From: JBBDRX01 sp040905245
GTDB taxonomy: Bacteria > Bacteroidota > Rhodothermia > Balneolales > Balneolaceae
Direction of reading: 5' to 3'
Assembly (NCBI GenBank): GCA_040905245.1
Contig: JBBDRX010000108.1
Coordinates: forward strand, 1 to 17,773
DNA length: 17,773 nucleotides
Shown here: positions 1 to 8,373 of the stretch, one piece after another
Position numbering within the stretch: position 1 is the stretch's first letter
How the letters are laid out: every line of letters starts with the position of its first letter
Notes under the pieces: model-generated
Databases searched by the model: none
The model's input: only the letters and a program-made list of their open reading frames with translations
Told to the model about the DNA's origin: nothing
Made by a program: the position numbers and the translations under genes

Positions 1-1276
1 GCTCGGAATTTTGAACGAGGAGGATGAAGGGGTCATCAATGTCGCAGCCGATATTGTGGAGAGCAGCCTCATCTATCGGGAGCAGGACGGGGTGAACCAG
101 GCAGAGGTGGATATCGAAGTCCGGATTACAGGCATTGATAATACCACATACTCCGACAGTTACACGACCTCCCTTCAAATAGAGACGGAACGGCCGAGTT
201 ACGTTTCCAGCTCGAAACTCATTCACTTTAACCGGGATATTCCGACACCACCGGGCCAGTACCGGGTTCAATTCTTTCTCCTGGACCGCACATCCGGAAA
301 CCAGACGGTCCTTCAGTCGGATACCTTTATTCCGAATCCAGAACTGGAGCAGCGAAACCTCACCGCAGTACGCCTGATGGCCAAACAGTCGCAACGAGAA
401 GAGATGAAATACCAGCCGGTGACCACCTACGATGTTTCGACGGTCAACGACAGCATCCGTTTTGTGGTACAGGTAACAAACAACCGTCCCGAACAGCCGG
501 TCGAAGTGAGATCGAAACTGATTCAGTACCCATCGGATCAGTCCGCCGCCCGGCCCATGAACTTTCAGAACTACTCCCCCTCCAGTATTCAGTACAAAGG
601 TGTTGATTATGATGACCCCGAAACACTTGACGAGACCTTCCGAACCCTGGAACAACCCGGGAGTGTCCTGATTGAGTATCGCTACTCCCTCCCGGAAGAG
701 GGAAACTACCGCTTTGAAGTCCGGGTAGACGACGAGCAGGAGGAGCTCTTCAAGGCACGGGATTTTGCCGTACTCGGACGCAACTACCCGGCACTGGAGA
801 ATCCAAGAGAACTGGCAGAGCCGCTCATCTACCTGATGGACCACCGGGATCACGAAGAAATGATGAAAATTGAAGATCCCGACTCCCTCAAGCAGGAAAT
901 TGACCGATTCTGGCTCTCCAATGTCGGAAGTGCCAGCAGGGCACGGCAGGTCATCTCACTCTACTACGAGCGGGTCGAACAGGCCAACAAGCAGTTCACC
1001 AATTTCAAGGAGGGCTGGAAGACCGATCTCGGCCTCATCTATGTTCTGTTCGGCCCCCCGTGGTATGTGGACACCAGCCTGAACAACATGCAGTGGATCT
1101 ACTCGTACGACCGGGCGGATCCGCGTTATAATTTCTATTTCCGGCGGCCCCGGGGCCGGAGTGAATTCTACCCGTTCAACAACTATCTGCTACAGCGGGA
1201 TTCAGACTATTTCTCCATCCAGTATCGACAGATCGAACGGTGGCTCACTGGAGAGATTATCAACCGGCCGCTCTGA
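1..1276 (+). CDS. GWxTD domain-containing protein, 5' end outside window
   Basis: This is the C-terminal part of a protein carrying the GWxTD motif: G-W-K-T-D at residues 335-339 counted from the TTG at position 11, within a stretch reading FKEGWKTDLGLIYVLFGPP. The frame is open to the left edge without a stop, and family members normally begin with a signal peptide. The TTG at 11 is therefore very unlikely to be the true start, and the gene is treated as partial. The N-terminal two thirds are beta-rich and polar, and the part after about residue 270 is helical up to the motif. The family is common in Balneolota, Rhodothermota and related marine bacteria. As far as I know its function is not established; a periplasmic or secreted role is assumed. 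It ends 28 nt from the stop of the convergent susD-like gene. I am confident of the family and do not propose a function. Confidence 0.85.
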   Translation, partial: LGILNEEDEGVINVAADIVESSLIYREQDGVNQAEVDIEVRITGIDNTTYSDSYTTSLQIETERPSYVSSSKLIHFNRDIPTPPGQYRVQFFLLDRTSGNQTVLQSDTFIPNPELEQRNLTAVRLMAKQSQREEMKYQPVTTYDVSTVNDSIRFVVQVTNNRPEQPVEVRSKLIQYPSDQSAARPMNFQNYSPSSIQYKGVDYDDPETLDETFRTLEQPGSVLIEYRYSLPEEGNYRFEVRVDDEQEELFKARDFAVLGRNYPALENPRELAEPLIYLMDHRDHEEMMKIEDPDSLKQEIDRFWLSNVGSASRARQVISLYYERVEQANKQFTNFKEGWKTDLGLIYVLFGPPWYVDTSLNNMQWIYSYDRADPRYNFYFRRPRGRSEFYPFNNYLLQRDSDYFSIQYRQIERWLTGEIINRPL

Positions 1277-1295
1277 CGGATATTCCGGTCGGGCT

Positions 1296-1319
1296 GAACC
1301 GGTTCTACTCGAACCGGTT
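1296..1319. terminator. Hairpin between convergent genes
   Basis: A perfect 9-bp inverted repeat, AACCGGTTC (1297-1305) and GAACCGGTT (1311-1319), encloses a 5-nt loop. It lies just after the GWxTD gene stop (1274-1276) and overlaps the last codons and TAG stop (1305-1307) of the susD-like gene on the other strand. Neither strand has a T-run after the stem, so a classical rho-independent terminator is not shown. The position between two converging genes suggests a shared bidirectional 3' end structure. Confidence 0.35.
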
Positions 1320-2717
1320 GCCACGCTCCATGGCGATCAAACGGTTCAGATTTACCGTGATGGTTATATCTTCGCCATCCACCGTATATTCATTGATCGA
1401 CGAATACGTGCCGGGCATCCAGGATGGGATATGAGCGGTCCGGTCTTCCTGCGTGATATTTTCGTTGTTGAGAGCTTCGGTTTCCGAGACTGGCCACTTC
1501 ACACCCAGATCGGCCATTCTTCGCCCCTCCCCAAAGAAAACTTCCTGGCGCATCAGATAGAGCAGCTCCAGCGCGTCGAAGCCCGGGGCCGCCAGGCTGT
1601 TAATTTCCGATTCGGTCACCGAAGTTCCCGATACGGTTGGCACTGGAGTTATTGCCGTCCGGTCCAGCACAAGGCCCTCCTTCCAGGGTGAGGAGTCGTC
1701 TGCCCGCACCCGGTAGTCAGAGCTGTTAGGGCGCTGTGCCTCACCGGAAGCTCCCTGTCTCGGCTCTTCTGTCTCGTTAAATTCCCGTACTGGTCGATCT
1801 TCCACCAAATCCAGCAGATTCTGGAGTGCCGTTTGAGCTCCCGGCAGATCCTCCTCCGAAAGGGCCGCTTCGGCCAGAATCAGGTGTGCCTCTTCGGCCG
1901 ACTGCAGAACAACCGGAGATTCGTTGGTTCCTCCGAGGTCTCCGTACTTGGGATCCAGAAAATCGAGCCGGGGAAGTGGCTGCAAGTCATTAAAAGATTG
2001 ACGGTCGTATACAGCATCCTGCATAAGGTTGGAGGGATTGTTTACAGCATCATACTCCTGCAGGCGAAGAAAGTCCGGGCTCTGGTCCAACACGCTCTGT
2101 GCATACGTAACAGCCTGATCCCGATCTCCCAGGTTATAGTACACCCTGGCCAGCGCCAGTTCATAACTTACCGAAGGAGCCATTTGATTTGCCCGCCCAA
2201 ACGCCTCTGCCGCACGTTGAAAATGGGTGTCCGGACTCACGGCCGGCCCATCCGGCTCGGCCGGTAATGCGGTAAAGAGCTCCCCGGCCAACAGGTGCGA
2301 CCACCCCTTGTAGAAATGCATTTCCGCTTCGGTTTCGGTCCCGGCCGCCTCGGTATCGTGCTCGGGCAAAATCACTTCCAGTCCGTATACCGCCTGCTCG
2401 CGAAGTCGGGCGATTGCCTTCTGGGCGTCGTCAAAATCCCCGTTTGTATCCGGAAACAGGCCATTATCGACACTACTATTAAAGAAACTACCCTCATTGA
2501 CGTAATTATCGGTACTCAGCTCCGACGTCACGAGAAAATTATTGTAGACGTAGGCCAGCCTCTGGTTCAACCCGTTCAGCCAGCTTTCTCCACTCTGCGG
2601 CTGTTGGGAGGCGACGTCCAGGGTCAGATCCGGATTCCGGACCTGGGTTCCGTCGATCAGATCACAACCGCTCCAGAAAAACAGGCTTATCAATAAAAGT
2701 TGCAGAGAACGTTTCAT
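1305..2717 (-). CDS. SusD/RagB-family nutrient-binding outer-membrane lipoprotein
   Basis: This is a 470-residue lipoprotein that follows a SusC-type receptor, the standard arrangement in which SusD forms the lid over the TonB-dependent channel at the cell surface. The start is placed at the ATG at 2717 because it gives a clean lipoprotein signal: MKRSLQLLLISLFFWSGC, with lipidated Cys18. The in-frame start 33 nt upstream adds a tail that breaks the usual signal layout. The mature part is helical with TPR-like pairs (for example the stretch with LALARVYYNLGDRDQAVTYAQSVL, shown here only as its pattern of small and large residues), typical of the SusD fold. An acidic Glu/Thr-rich linker lies in the middle. 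It starts 41 nt after the susC stop and is surely co-transcribed. The ligand cannot be read from the sequence. Family confidence is high, partly from context because SusD proteins diverge quickly. Confidence 0.85.
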   Translation of the reverse strand: MKRSLQLLLISLFFWSGCDLIDGTQVRNPDLTLDVASQQPQSGESWLNGLNQRLAYVYNNFLVTSELSTDNYVNEGSFFNSSVDNGLFPDTNGDFDDAQKAIARLREQAVYGLEVILPEHDTEAAGTETEAEMHFYKGWSHLLAGELFTALPAEPDGPAVSPDTHFQRAAEAFGRANQMAPSVSYELALARVYYNLGDRDQAVTYAQSVLDQSPDFLRLQEYDAVNNPSNLMQDAVYDRQSFNDLQPLPRLDFLDPKYGDLGGTNESPVVLQSAEEAHLILAEAALSEEDLPGAQTALQNLLDLVEDRPVREFNETEEPRQGASGEAQRPNSSDYRVRADDSSPWKEGLVLDRTAITPVPTVSGTSVTESEINSLAAPGFDALELLYLMRQEVFFGEGRRMADLGVKWPVSETEALNNENITQEDRTAHIPSWMPGTYSSINEYTVDGEDITITVNLNRLIAMERGNRFE

Positions 2718-2758
2718 AACTATTGCCGTTAAATTCATGAAAATGATCAAAAAACGTG

Positions 2759-5593
2759 TTAAAACTGGATTCGAACCCGGCCAGTGAATTGCCGAGAGGG
2801 TGACAGGGTCGATTGGGCAAACCCTCCCACACCGACACCGCCCTGGTTTCTCGCGATTCCCGCACCGGTCACTTCCGGATCAAAGTCGGAACTCGCAAAA
2901 TTGAACGGATTCAGCGCCGAGGCTCCTATTGTAATGGATCGTACCAGCCCCCGGTGAAAGCGTTCGGGCAGCGTATAATTCAGATTGATCAGCCGCACCT
3001 TTAAAAAGTCGGCATCCTCGACCCACACACCGGCAAAACTGTTGAAATCGGGCCCCAACTCGTCTATGGCCTCTTCCGGAACCCGGCCGTCCTGCACACC
3101 CGACAGGAAGCGAAACACTTCGTCCATGTTGATCCCCTGGGCCCCCAACTGATAATCGGCTGTTACCGTCAGGGAAAAATTCCGGTAATCTGCGCTGACC
3201 CCAAGATTTCCGAACAGATCCGGAAGCGGGTCACCCAGATTGTCGTTTTGAATAATTTCATCAACGGTTCCATCTTCATTGAATATCGGACGGTTTCCAC
3301 GGAAGTAACCAACCGGATACCCTTCGTCTATCCAGGAGCCCAAAAACCGAAATCCACCGACAGCAAATGGGGCGCTCTGGCCATTATCCACCACCTCGTT
3401 ATGCAGCGTATTGACCGATGCCCGTAAATCCACAACCGCCTCCCGGCTTCGATAGACATTAAACCGGCCGGCCAGTTCCAATCCACGGTTTTCAATCGTC
3501 CCCAGATTCTGAATGGCCGATCCGAGGCCTGTGGAAGGGGCAAAAGGAGCGTTAAAGAGGGCGTCCTCCGTAACCGACTTGTACCAGGTCAGCTCCAGAT
3601 TGATGCGATCTTCCACAAATGAGAGGTCACCACCCACCTCGACCGTCCGTGTACGTTCAGGGCGCAAGTTCACATCCCCCGCGGTACCAAATTCGACCGC
3701 CATCCGCTCCCGAAACGTCCCGATGCTGGCCAACACCTGATTGGAGAATGGGGTCGGAAAATTGCCGGCCCAGCCCAGATTGGCCCGCAACCGAAGCGTC
3801 GAGATCAACGAAGAGGGGATACGATCCTGAAAAAATGGCTCTGAAGAGAGATTGTACACCATCCCCACTTTTGGATAGATCTGTGTGTCGACCTCTTCAC
3901 CGAACGCGCTGTTCTGATCTGCCCGGGCACCAAACTCCAAAAAGAGACGGTCCCGGTATCCCACATTCTCCAACAGATAGGCCCCGTAGTTGACCAGTGT
4001 CCGGCGGAAATTCCGGGCAGTCGAATTTCCACTGGAGAGAAGCAAAGACCCATCCGGCACCTCCGTAGCGTTCACGTAAAGTTGTCGCTCATCGTCCCGA
4101 AAGAGCTGGGCGCCGGCATTGGTGACAAACGAAAAGTTCCCGATCTCCGCTTCGTGACGCGCACCAGTCTCCAGCGTCATCCCCAGGTAATTCCTTGTAG
4201 ACTCGCTCAGCCGGCCCTGATCCGTCGTACCATCGGGCACAAATCCATATGCGATCAGATAGGCGTTGGTTTCGTACAGATACTGGCCGCTGTTTCGCAT
4301 GTCCAGGCCAACTACGGCTCTGGCCGTCAGATTCTCCCGAATATCAAAATCGAGCCGCTGGGAGGTTTGAAAGCGCTTGACCTCCTCACTGATATCGGTC
4401 AGATCCACATAGCCGTTGATATACTCCTCCATATTCTGATATTCCTGCTCGTCCCAGGATTCGGGGTCCCCAAAGCTTCCGGACTCGATATCGAATGCAC
4501 TGCCACTGAAATTGGCGTTCCAATCCCTGGCAAATTCACTGCTGATAAATCCGAACGAACCATTGTATCGTACCAAATCGTTCAGACGGGCGCCAAACGC
4601 CGCCCGGAGGCTGTGACGAACCTGGTCATTATTGGCCATGACTCCGTCATCTTCGCTCATGGATCCGGAAAAGCTGTAGTTGAACGCCTCGCTCCCACCA
4701 CTTGCCGAAAGACGATGCTCGTGTACCAGCCCGGGTGAGAAGAGAATGTCACCGGTTTCGTCGTATCGCAGGAAGTCTTTCGTAGCTGTCTTTGCACCGA
4801 CAGACGATTCCCAGGAGAGACGTGAAGCGCCTTCAACTCCCTGTCGCGTAAAAATCTGAATTACACCATTGGCTGCATCCGACCCGAACTGGGTAGTCGC
4901 AGCACCTCCGCTGACCACTTCGATCCGCTCAATATTCTCAATCGGGATATCGGCCAGGGCCGAACTTTCCGCACCACCGGTCGATTCGTACAGCGAAAAA
5001 GCGGTGGTGTTGTCGACACGCACGCCGTCTACATAGACAACCGGTGTGGTCGAAGCCAGGGCCGATACCACTCCGCGGCCCCGAATCAACGATGCTGTCC
5101 CCGGTTGTCCGGAGGTCATCCGCACCTGGGAATTGGTAATGTTGGCCTGTAAAATTTGATCCAGCTGTACCATCGGCAAACGGTTCATCTGTTTCGCCGA
5201 AATGCTGGTCACATTGGTTGAGAGCCTGTACCGGGAGACCCCGCTCCCCTGTCCGGTCACAATCAACTCGTCCATACCGATCAGATCTTCCGACAGCTCA
5301 AAACGGACGGAAGACTCCGGAGACTGAACCGTCACCTGTTCTTCGAGAGTCCGGTAACCGATAAAAGAGATACGTATCTGATAGATACCGTAAGGAATGT
5401 TTTCCAGTGAAAATGCGCCGTCGGGATCCGTGACACCGCCTCGTTCGAGTTCCGGGAGGTAGATGTTGACGCCCGGTAACGCTTCACCGGTCCGCCCGTC
5501 TTCCACGCTTCCGTCCAGTGATCCGGTTTGAGCCAGAACGGCCGGCACCATAAATAGATGGAGCAATGCTCCGTACAGTAACTCTTTGCCCAT
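2759..5593 (-). CDS. SusC/RagA-family TonB-dependent outer-membrane receptor
   Basis: This 944-residue TonB-linked outer-membrane protein would import a ligand delivered by the SusD partner, using energy from TonB-ExbBD. A signal peptide occupies residues 1-21, cut after VLA. Residues ~24-105 form a carboxypeptidase-regulatory-like beta-sandwich (EALPGVNIYLPE, GVTDPDGAFSLENIPYG, FIGY). Residues 107-115 read MDELIVTGQ, the usual link into the plug. The plug covers ~120-252 and shows RGRG, VVYVDGVRVD and FGSDAANGVIQIFTRQG. The rest is the 22-strand barrel and ends in an aromatic residue (VRIQF). Length is normal to slightly short for SusC. The gene stands first in a susC-susD operon, transcribed away from the racemase operon, whose end lies about 100 nt upstream. 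No sigma/anti-sigma pair or carbohydrate enzyme adjoins it, so the substrate (glycan, peptide or other) is open. Confidence 0.95.
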   Translation of the reverse strand: MGKELLYGALLHLFMVPAVLAQTGSLDGSVEDGRTGEALPGVNIYLPELERGGVTDPDGAFSLENIPYGIYQIRISFIGYRTLEEQVTVQSPESSVRFELSEDLIGMDELIVTGQGSGVSRYRLSTNVTSISAKQMNRLPMVQLDQILQANITNSQVRMTSGQPGTASLIRGRGVVSALASTTPVVYVDGVRVDNTTAFSLYESTGGAESSALADIPIENIERIEVVSGGAATTQFGSDAANGVIQIFTRQGVEGASRLSWESSVGAKTATKDFLRYDETGDILFSPGLVHEHRLSASGGSEAFNYSFSGSMSEDDGVMANNDQVRHSLRAAFGARLNDLVRYNGSFGFISSEFARDWNANFSGSAFDIESGSFGDPESWDEQEYQNMEEYINGYVDLTDISEEVKRFQTSQRLDFDIRENLTARAVVGLDMRNSGQYLYETNAYLIAYGFVPDGTTDQGRLSESTRNYLGMTLETGARHEAEIGNFSFVTNAGAQLFRDDERQLYVNATEVPDGSLLLSSGNSTARNFRRTLVNYGAYLLENVGYRDRLFLEFGARADQNSAFGEEVDTQIYPKVGMVYNLSSEPFFQDRIPSSLISTLRLRANLGWAGNFPTPFSNQVLASIGTFRERMAVEFGTAGDVNLRPERTRTVEVGGDLSFVEDRINLELTWYKSVTEDALFNAPFAPSTGLGSAIQNLGTIENRGLELAGRFNVYRSREAVVDLRASVNTLHNEVVDNGQSAPFAVGGFRFLGSWIDEGYPVGYFRGNRPIFNEDGTVDEIIQNDNLGDPLPDLFGNLGVSADYRNFSLTVTADYQLGAQGINMDEVFRFLSGVQDGRVPEEAIDELGPDFNSFAGVWVEDADFLKVRLINLNYTLPERFHRGLVRSITIGASALNPFNFASSDFDPEVTGAGIARNQGGVGVGGFAQSTLSPSRQFTGRVRIQF

Positions 5594-5697
5594 AATATAC
5601 CCTGAGTGTGATTGAAGCTCTCCCGCGTCCTTTGTTCTATTCGGGAGACTGATTGTAAGAAATTTCTAATAAAATAGCAGAAAACAGGCTTTTATGG
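5594..5697 (-). promoter_or_regulatory. Leader and probable promoter region of susC-susD
   Basis: This AT-rich stretch separates the last ORF of the racemase operon from the susC ATG on the same strand. It contains a 7-bp inverted repeat, TCTCCCG (5619-5625) and CGGGAGA (5642-5648), with a 16-nt loop. I see no convincing -35/-10 pair or Bacteroidota-type TAnnTTTG box. The hairpin could end the upstream operon or form part of the susC leader; there is no T-run to support a terminator. Confidence 0.3.
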
Positions 5698-6105
5698 TTA
5701 TAAACCAATCCGACAAAACAGGTTACGAGAATGATATACGACTTCAAAACCAGCCTCCAACTTCGATTGAGTACATATTTCGGCACGATCATTGAGTTGC
5801 CGGCAACACGTGCCCGAATGGAAAGGGATTTTCCGTACTTCTGCCCGAATATTCCGTGTGTCCGGATTACTCTGTGAACGACGGGCCTTGGCCGCTTCGT
5901 CCGCACTGAATACAGAGAAGTGACCTATTCCAGACGCCTCGGCCATCGGCAGAAACGTCTCGATACCATGCCCATAGGCATTCGCCTTGATGACCGAAGA
6001 GATCGTCACCCCCTCCCCGACCCCATCACGAATATAGGCCAGGTTCTGTTCAAGCGCCGATCGGAAGAGTTCGATCAAAGATGCGTCCAGATGGATATCG
6101 TTCAT
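5698..6105 (-). pseudogene. Alanine racemase, N-terminal fragment (truncated)
   Basis: Residues 1-84 of this 135-codon ORF match the start of a fold-type III PLP alanine racemase. They include ISSVIKANAYGHG, whose Lys40 is the PLP lysine, and HFSVFSADEAAKARRSQSNPDTR, which is the next conserved beta-alpha unit. After residue 84 (about position 5854) family similarity ends abruptly. The remaining 51 residues, with two close cysteines and no barrel pattern, look like read-through into unrelated DNA. A normal enzyme has 360-380 residues, including the C-terminal domain with the catalytic Tyr, and no reading frame downstream supplies it. The start is firm: the ATG overlaps the TGA of the amidohydrolase (ATGA), and AAGGAG (6111-6116) lies 5 nt before it. 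The fragment keeps good translation signals but should be inactive as a racemase. I infer a deletion or rearrangement rather than a single frameshift. Confidence 0.75.
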
Positions 6106-7244
6106 TTACACTCCTTATCAGCAATCGTTATAAGCAGTTTTGTTACGGGTTCAATCAATGAATCGGGAAAATCGTACTCTGGCGAGTGCAGGTGCGGGCA
6201 GTTTTGGCCTGCTCCGACTCCAAACAGAGTAATATCTGAAAGTTGACGAAAATACCCCATATCTTCTGACCAGGGAAAGGGCTCTTCCAGTTCCCGGATA
6301 TCCATACCCAGTCCAGTCGCTGCCTCCCGAACCATTGCCAGAGGTTTTTCGGCGTTTACTACGGCCGGAAATGGCTCCATCTCCTGCACGAAATGGTTCA
6401 ACCCGTACGCTTCGGCCGATTCTCTCAATACCTGGCAAATATCCTCTTTCATGGCCTCCAGGCGACTATCCCGAGCAGCTCGCAGGGTAATTCCCACTTC
6501 GGCCAGGCCCGGTGTAATCCCGAAAGCGGGTTCTCCCATCCGAATATAGGTGACGGTGGCCAGGGAGAAGTCCAAACGGCTTCTGTCCGGACGGGACAGG
6601 CTCGTGACATATCCGGATAGACGGGAGACTGCCGGGGAGGGACTTTTGCCCTGTTCCGGATAGGCCGCATGACTGGAGACTCCCTTCAGGATACACTGCA
6701 ATCCGACAGAGGCGGCCGAAAAGACCCCTTCCCGAAGATAGACTGTTCCCGCTTCATACCCCGGGAGATTGTGCCACGCGTAAAATCGGTCGATATTGAA
6801 AGATTTGAGTACGGGGTCGCTGGCCATTTTCAGGGCTCCCTCCCCGGTCTCTTCCGCAGGTTGAAACAGAATCAGAATTTTTCCCGCCGGCGGACGGTTT
6901 CGCCCGAGTTTTCGGGCCAGCCCGATTAATACCGTCATATGCCCGTCATGTCCGCAGGCGTGGGAGAAGCCTTCGTTCCGGGATTGATAGGGAGCAGTTC
7001 CCTCTTCTGGTATGGGCAGCGCATCCAGCTCCGAGCGAAATAACAGTGTGGGGCCCGGCCTCCCGGATTCGTAGACCGCAAACAGCCCGTGTCCGCCAAT
7101 TTCGTTCACAATATGGTCGGGACGGGTTTTTTCCAGCTCTTTCTGTATACGGCGGGCAGTCTGCTCCTCCAGCCCGGATCGCTCGGGAGCCTGATGCAGC
7201 TGGTGACGGAGTTCTATCAGATATGTCGTTTCTGCCCGATCCAA
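6102..7244 (-). CDS. M20 family amidohydrolase (N-acyl-amino-acid deacylase type, M20D-like)
   Basis: This 380-residue zinc hydrolase would remove an acyl group from an N-acyl amino acid or related amide in the cytoplasm. It starts LRHQLHQAPERSGLEEQTA, typical of the amidohydrolase branch. The metal-site motifs are SHACGHDGHM (Cys97, His99), QPAEETGEGA (Glu131-Glu132), AWHNLPG (His158) and PHLHSPEYDFPD near the C-terminus. The dimerisation insert begins around SSHAAYPEQGKSP at ~190. No signal peptide is visible. The start is a TTG at 7244: an in-frame TGA lies directly before it and the first ATG comes only at residue 103, inside the metal site. It lies 19 nt after the racemase-like gene and overlaps the alr fragment by 4 nt. 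Length and motifs are complete, so it is probably active. The substrate is not readable; the operon suggests an acylated amino acid. Confidence 0.88.
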   Translation of the reverse strand: MDRAETTYLIELRHQLHQAPERSGLEEQTARRIQKELEKTRPDHIVNEIGGHGLFAVYESGRPGPTLLFRSELDALPIPEEGTAPYQSRNEGFSHACGHDGHMTVLIGLARKLGRNRPPAGKILILFQPAEETGEGALKMASDPVLKSFNIDRFYAWHNLPGYEAGTVYLREGVFSAASVGLQCILKGVSSHAAYPEQGKSPSPAVSRLSGYVTSLSRPDRSRLDFSLATVTYIRMGEPAFGITPGLAEVGITLRAARDSRLEAMKEDICQVLRESAEAYGLNHFVQEMEPFPAVVNAEKPLAMVREAATGLGMDIRELEEPFPWSEDMGYFRQLSDITLFGVGAGQNCPHLHSPEYDFPDSLIEPVTKLLITIADKECK

Positions 7245-7263
7245 TCAGTGTGGCCCGTTCTGC

Positions 7264-8370
7264 TTACTTCTTGACCCCAAATTCGGCCCCTTCATGTCTA
7301 TCAACAACGTTCTTTTCAATATAATCAGAACTCATCAGGCTCAAAGCACCCATGTATTTCAGCTTGAACCGTACCAGATCCCCGACCTTGTAGTTGTTCG
7401 GGTTGTCCCCGACATTCAGAATCATCATGTCGGAACTGGCATCCAGAATCTCGATGGATTCGTCCGCCGGGATCAGATAATCGGGCTGGACGTCCAGGTA
7501 TCCGATATCCAGAATGGCCCGGTAGGCGGTTTTTCCCAGATCTTCGGTATTGATGGTTGTAGTGTTCCCCTGAACATTGGTCCCGAGTTCGCCGCTGGGT
7601 ACGACCGGTTTTTCAGAAATTTCGATAATATGTGTGTTCAACTCCAGAACACTGTTGCTCATGCCTTCCAGCGTCTCTCCGTTGAACAGATTGGTCCCGA
7701 AAAAGAGGGCTTCTCCGACCCGGAAATGGTTTACACCAGCTGGCAGCTGTTTGGAGAGCAGCAGAGGAATAGTGACCGTGGTTCCGGCCGATACCAGCGG
7801 AATGAATTTTTTGAACTGGAGATCGATGATCTGTTTGTAGAGCGAGAGCTGGATCAGCTTGTCCCCGTCCGGCAGCACTCCGTGGAGACAATTGAGGTTT
7901 GTGCCGAGGCCAATCACTTCAATGCCGGGGAGGCGAAATACCTTCTCGTAAAAATCGATCAATTCTTCCCGCATCACTCCCTCCCGGAGGTCTCCCATTT
8001 CGATCATGATGATGACCTTATGGACCTTCTCCTGTTTGACAGCTTCTTCGGAGAGGGCGTAGAGTGTGGTCAGTTCGGTATTCAGGCTGGCATCCGCATA
8101 CCGAACAATATCGGCAATCGCATCCTTCGGAGGGGGTTTGATATAGACCGTCATGGTCCCCGAATCGATCTCCTTGATCTTCTCGAGATTACTGATCCTG
8201 GAATCGTGTACTTCCTTGATTCCCAGATCAATAACCTCCTCCAGATAACTCATGGTTCCACAAAGAAGCTTGGTGGTAATCCCCCATTTGATGTTGTGCT
8301 TCTTGAAGAGGTCGTCCAGATATCGGTAGTTGTGCTGTAGCTGGTCGCGAAAGAGGTTTAGATAAGCCAT
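7264..8370 (-). CDS. Alanine/ornithine racemase-family PLP-dependent enzyme
   Basis: This 368-residue protein has the alanine-racemase fold but belongs to the branch that includes clostridial ornithine racemase, not to classical Alr. Features shared with that branch are an N-terminal barrel strand with the PLP lysine (WGITTKLLCG, Lys34), EVHDSRISNLEKIK (53-66), LNTEL (96-100), IIMIEMGDLREG (120-131), FRVGEALFFG, and a C-terminal beta domain reading SSDMMILNVGD...YKVGDLVRFKLKYMGAL...SDYIEK. It would interconvert L and D forms of a cytoplasmic amino acid; whether that is ornithine, alanine or another is unknown. The ATG at 8370 lies 3 nt after the GNAT stop, and the M20 gene follows after 19 nt. 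The lysine context TKLLCG differs from the usual KANAYGHG, which supports a separate specificity. Family call is firm, substrate open. Confidence 0.87.
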   Translation of the reverse strand: MAYLNLFRDQLQHNYRYLDDLFKKHNIKWGITTKLLCGTMSYLEEVIDLGIKEVHDSRISNLEKIKEIDSGTMTVYIKPPPKDAIADIVRYADASLNTELTTLYALSEEAVKQEKVHKVIIMIEMGDLREGVMREELIDFYEKVFRLPGIEVIGLGTNLNCLHGVLPDGDKLIQLSLYKQIIDLQFKKFIPLVSAGTTVTIPLLLSKQLPAGVNHFRVGEALFFGTNLFNGETLEGMSNSVLELNTHIIEISEKPVVPSGELGTNVQGNTTTINTEDLGKTAYRAILDIGYLDVQPDYLIPADESIEILDASSDMMILNVGDNPNNYKVGDLVRFKLKYMGALSLMSSDYIEKNVVDRHEGAEFGVKK

Positions 8371-8373
8371 CGA

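Noticed and set aside
1161..1691. 176-codon + strand frame running from the GWxTD gene into the susD-like gene
   Set aside because: It overlaps two real genes and is antisense to the second; no domain seen.
4082..4738. 218-codon + strand frame opposite susC
   Set aside because: Lies inside the beta-barrel coding region of a confident TonB-dependent receptor; no independent support.
5637..5906. 89-codon - strand frame as the frameshifted rest of alanine racemase
   Set aside because: Its sequence shows none of the conserved alanine racemase blocks expected after the SQSNPDTR segment, so a simple frameshift does not explain the truncation.
7294..8340. 348-codon open frame on the + strand opposite the racemase-like gene
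   Set aside because: It mirrors a well-supported - strand enzyme over its whole length, has no recognisable domain and no start signals; a codon-bias shadow.
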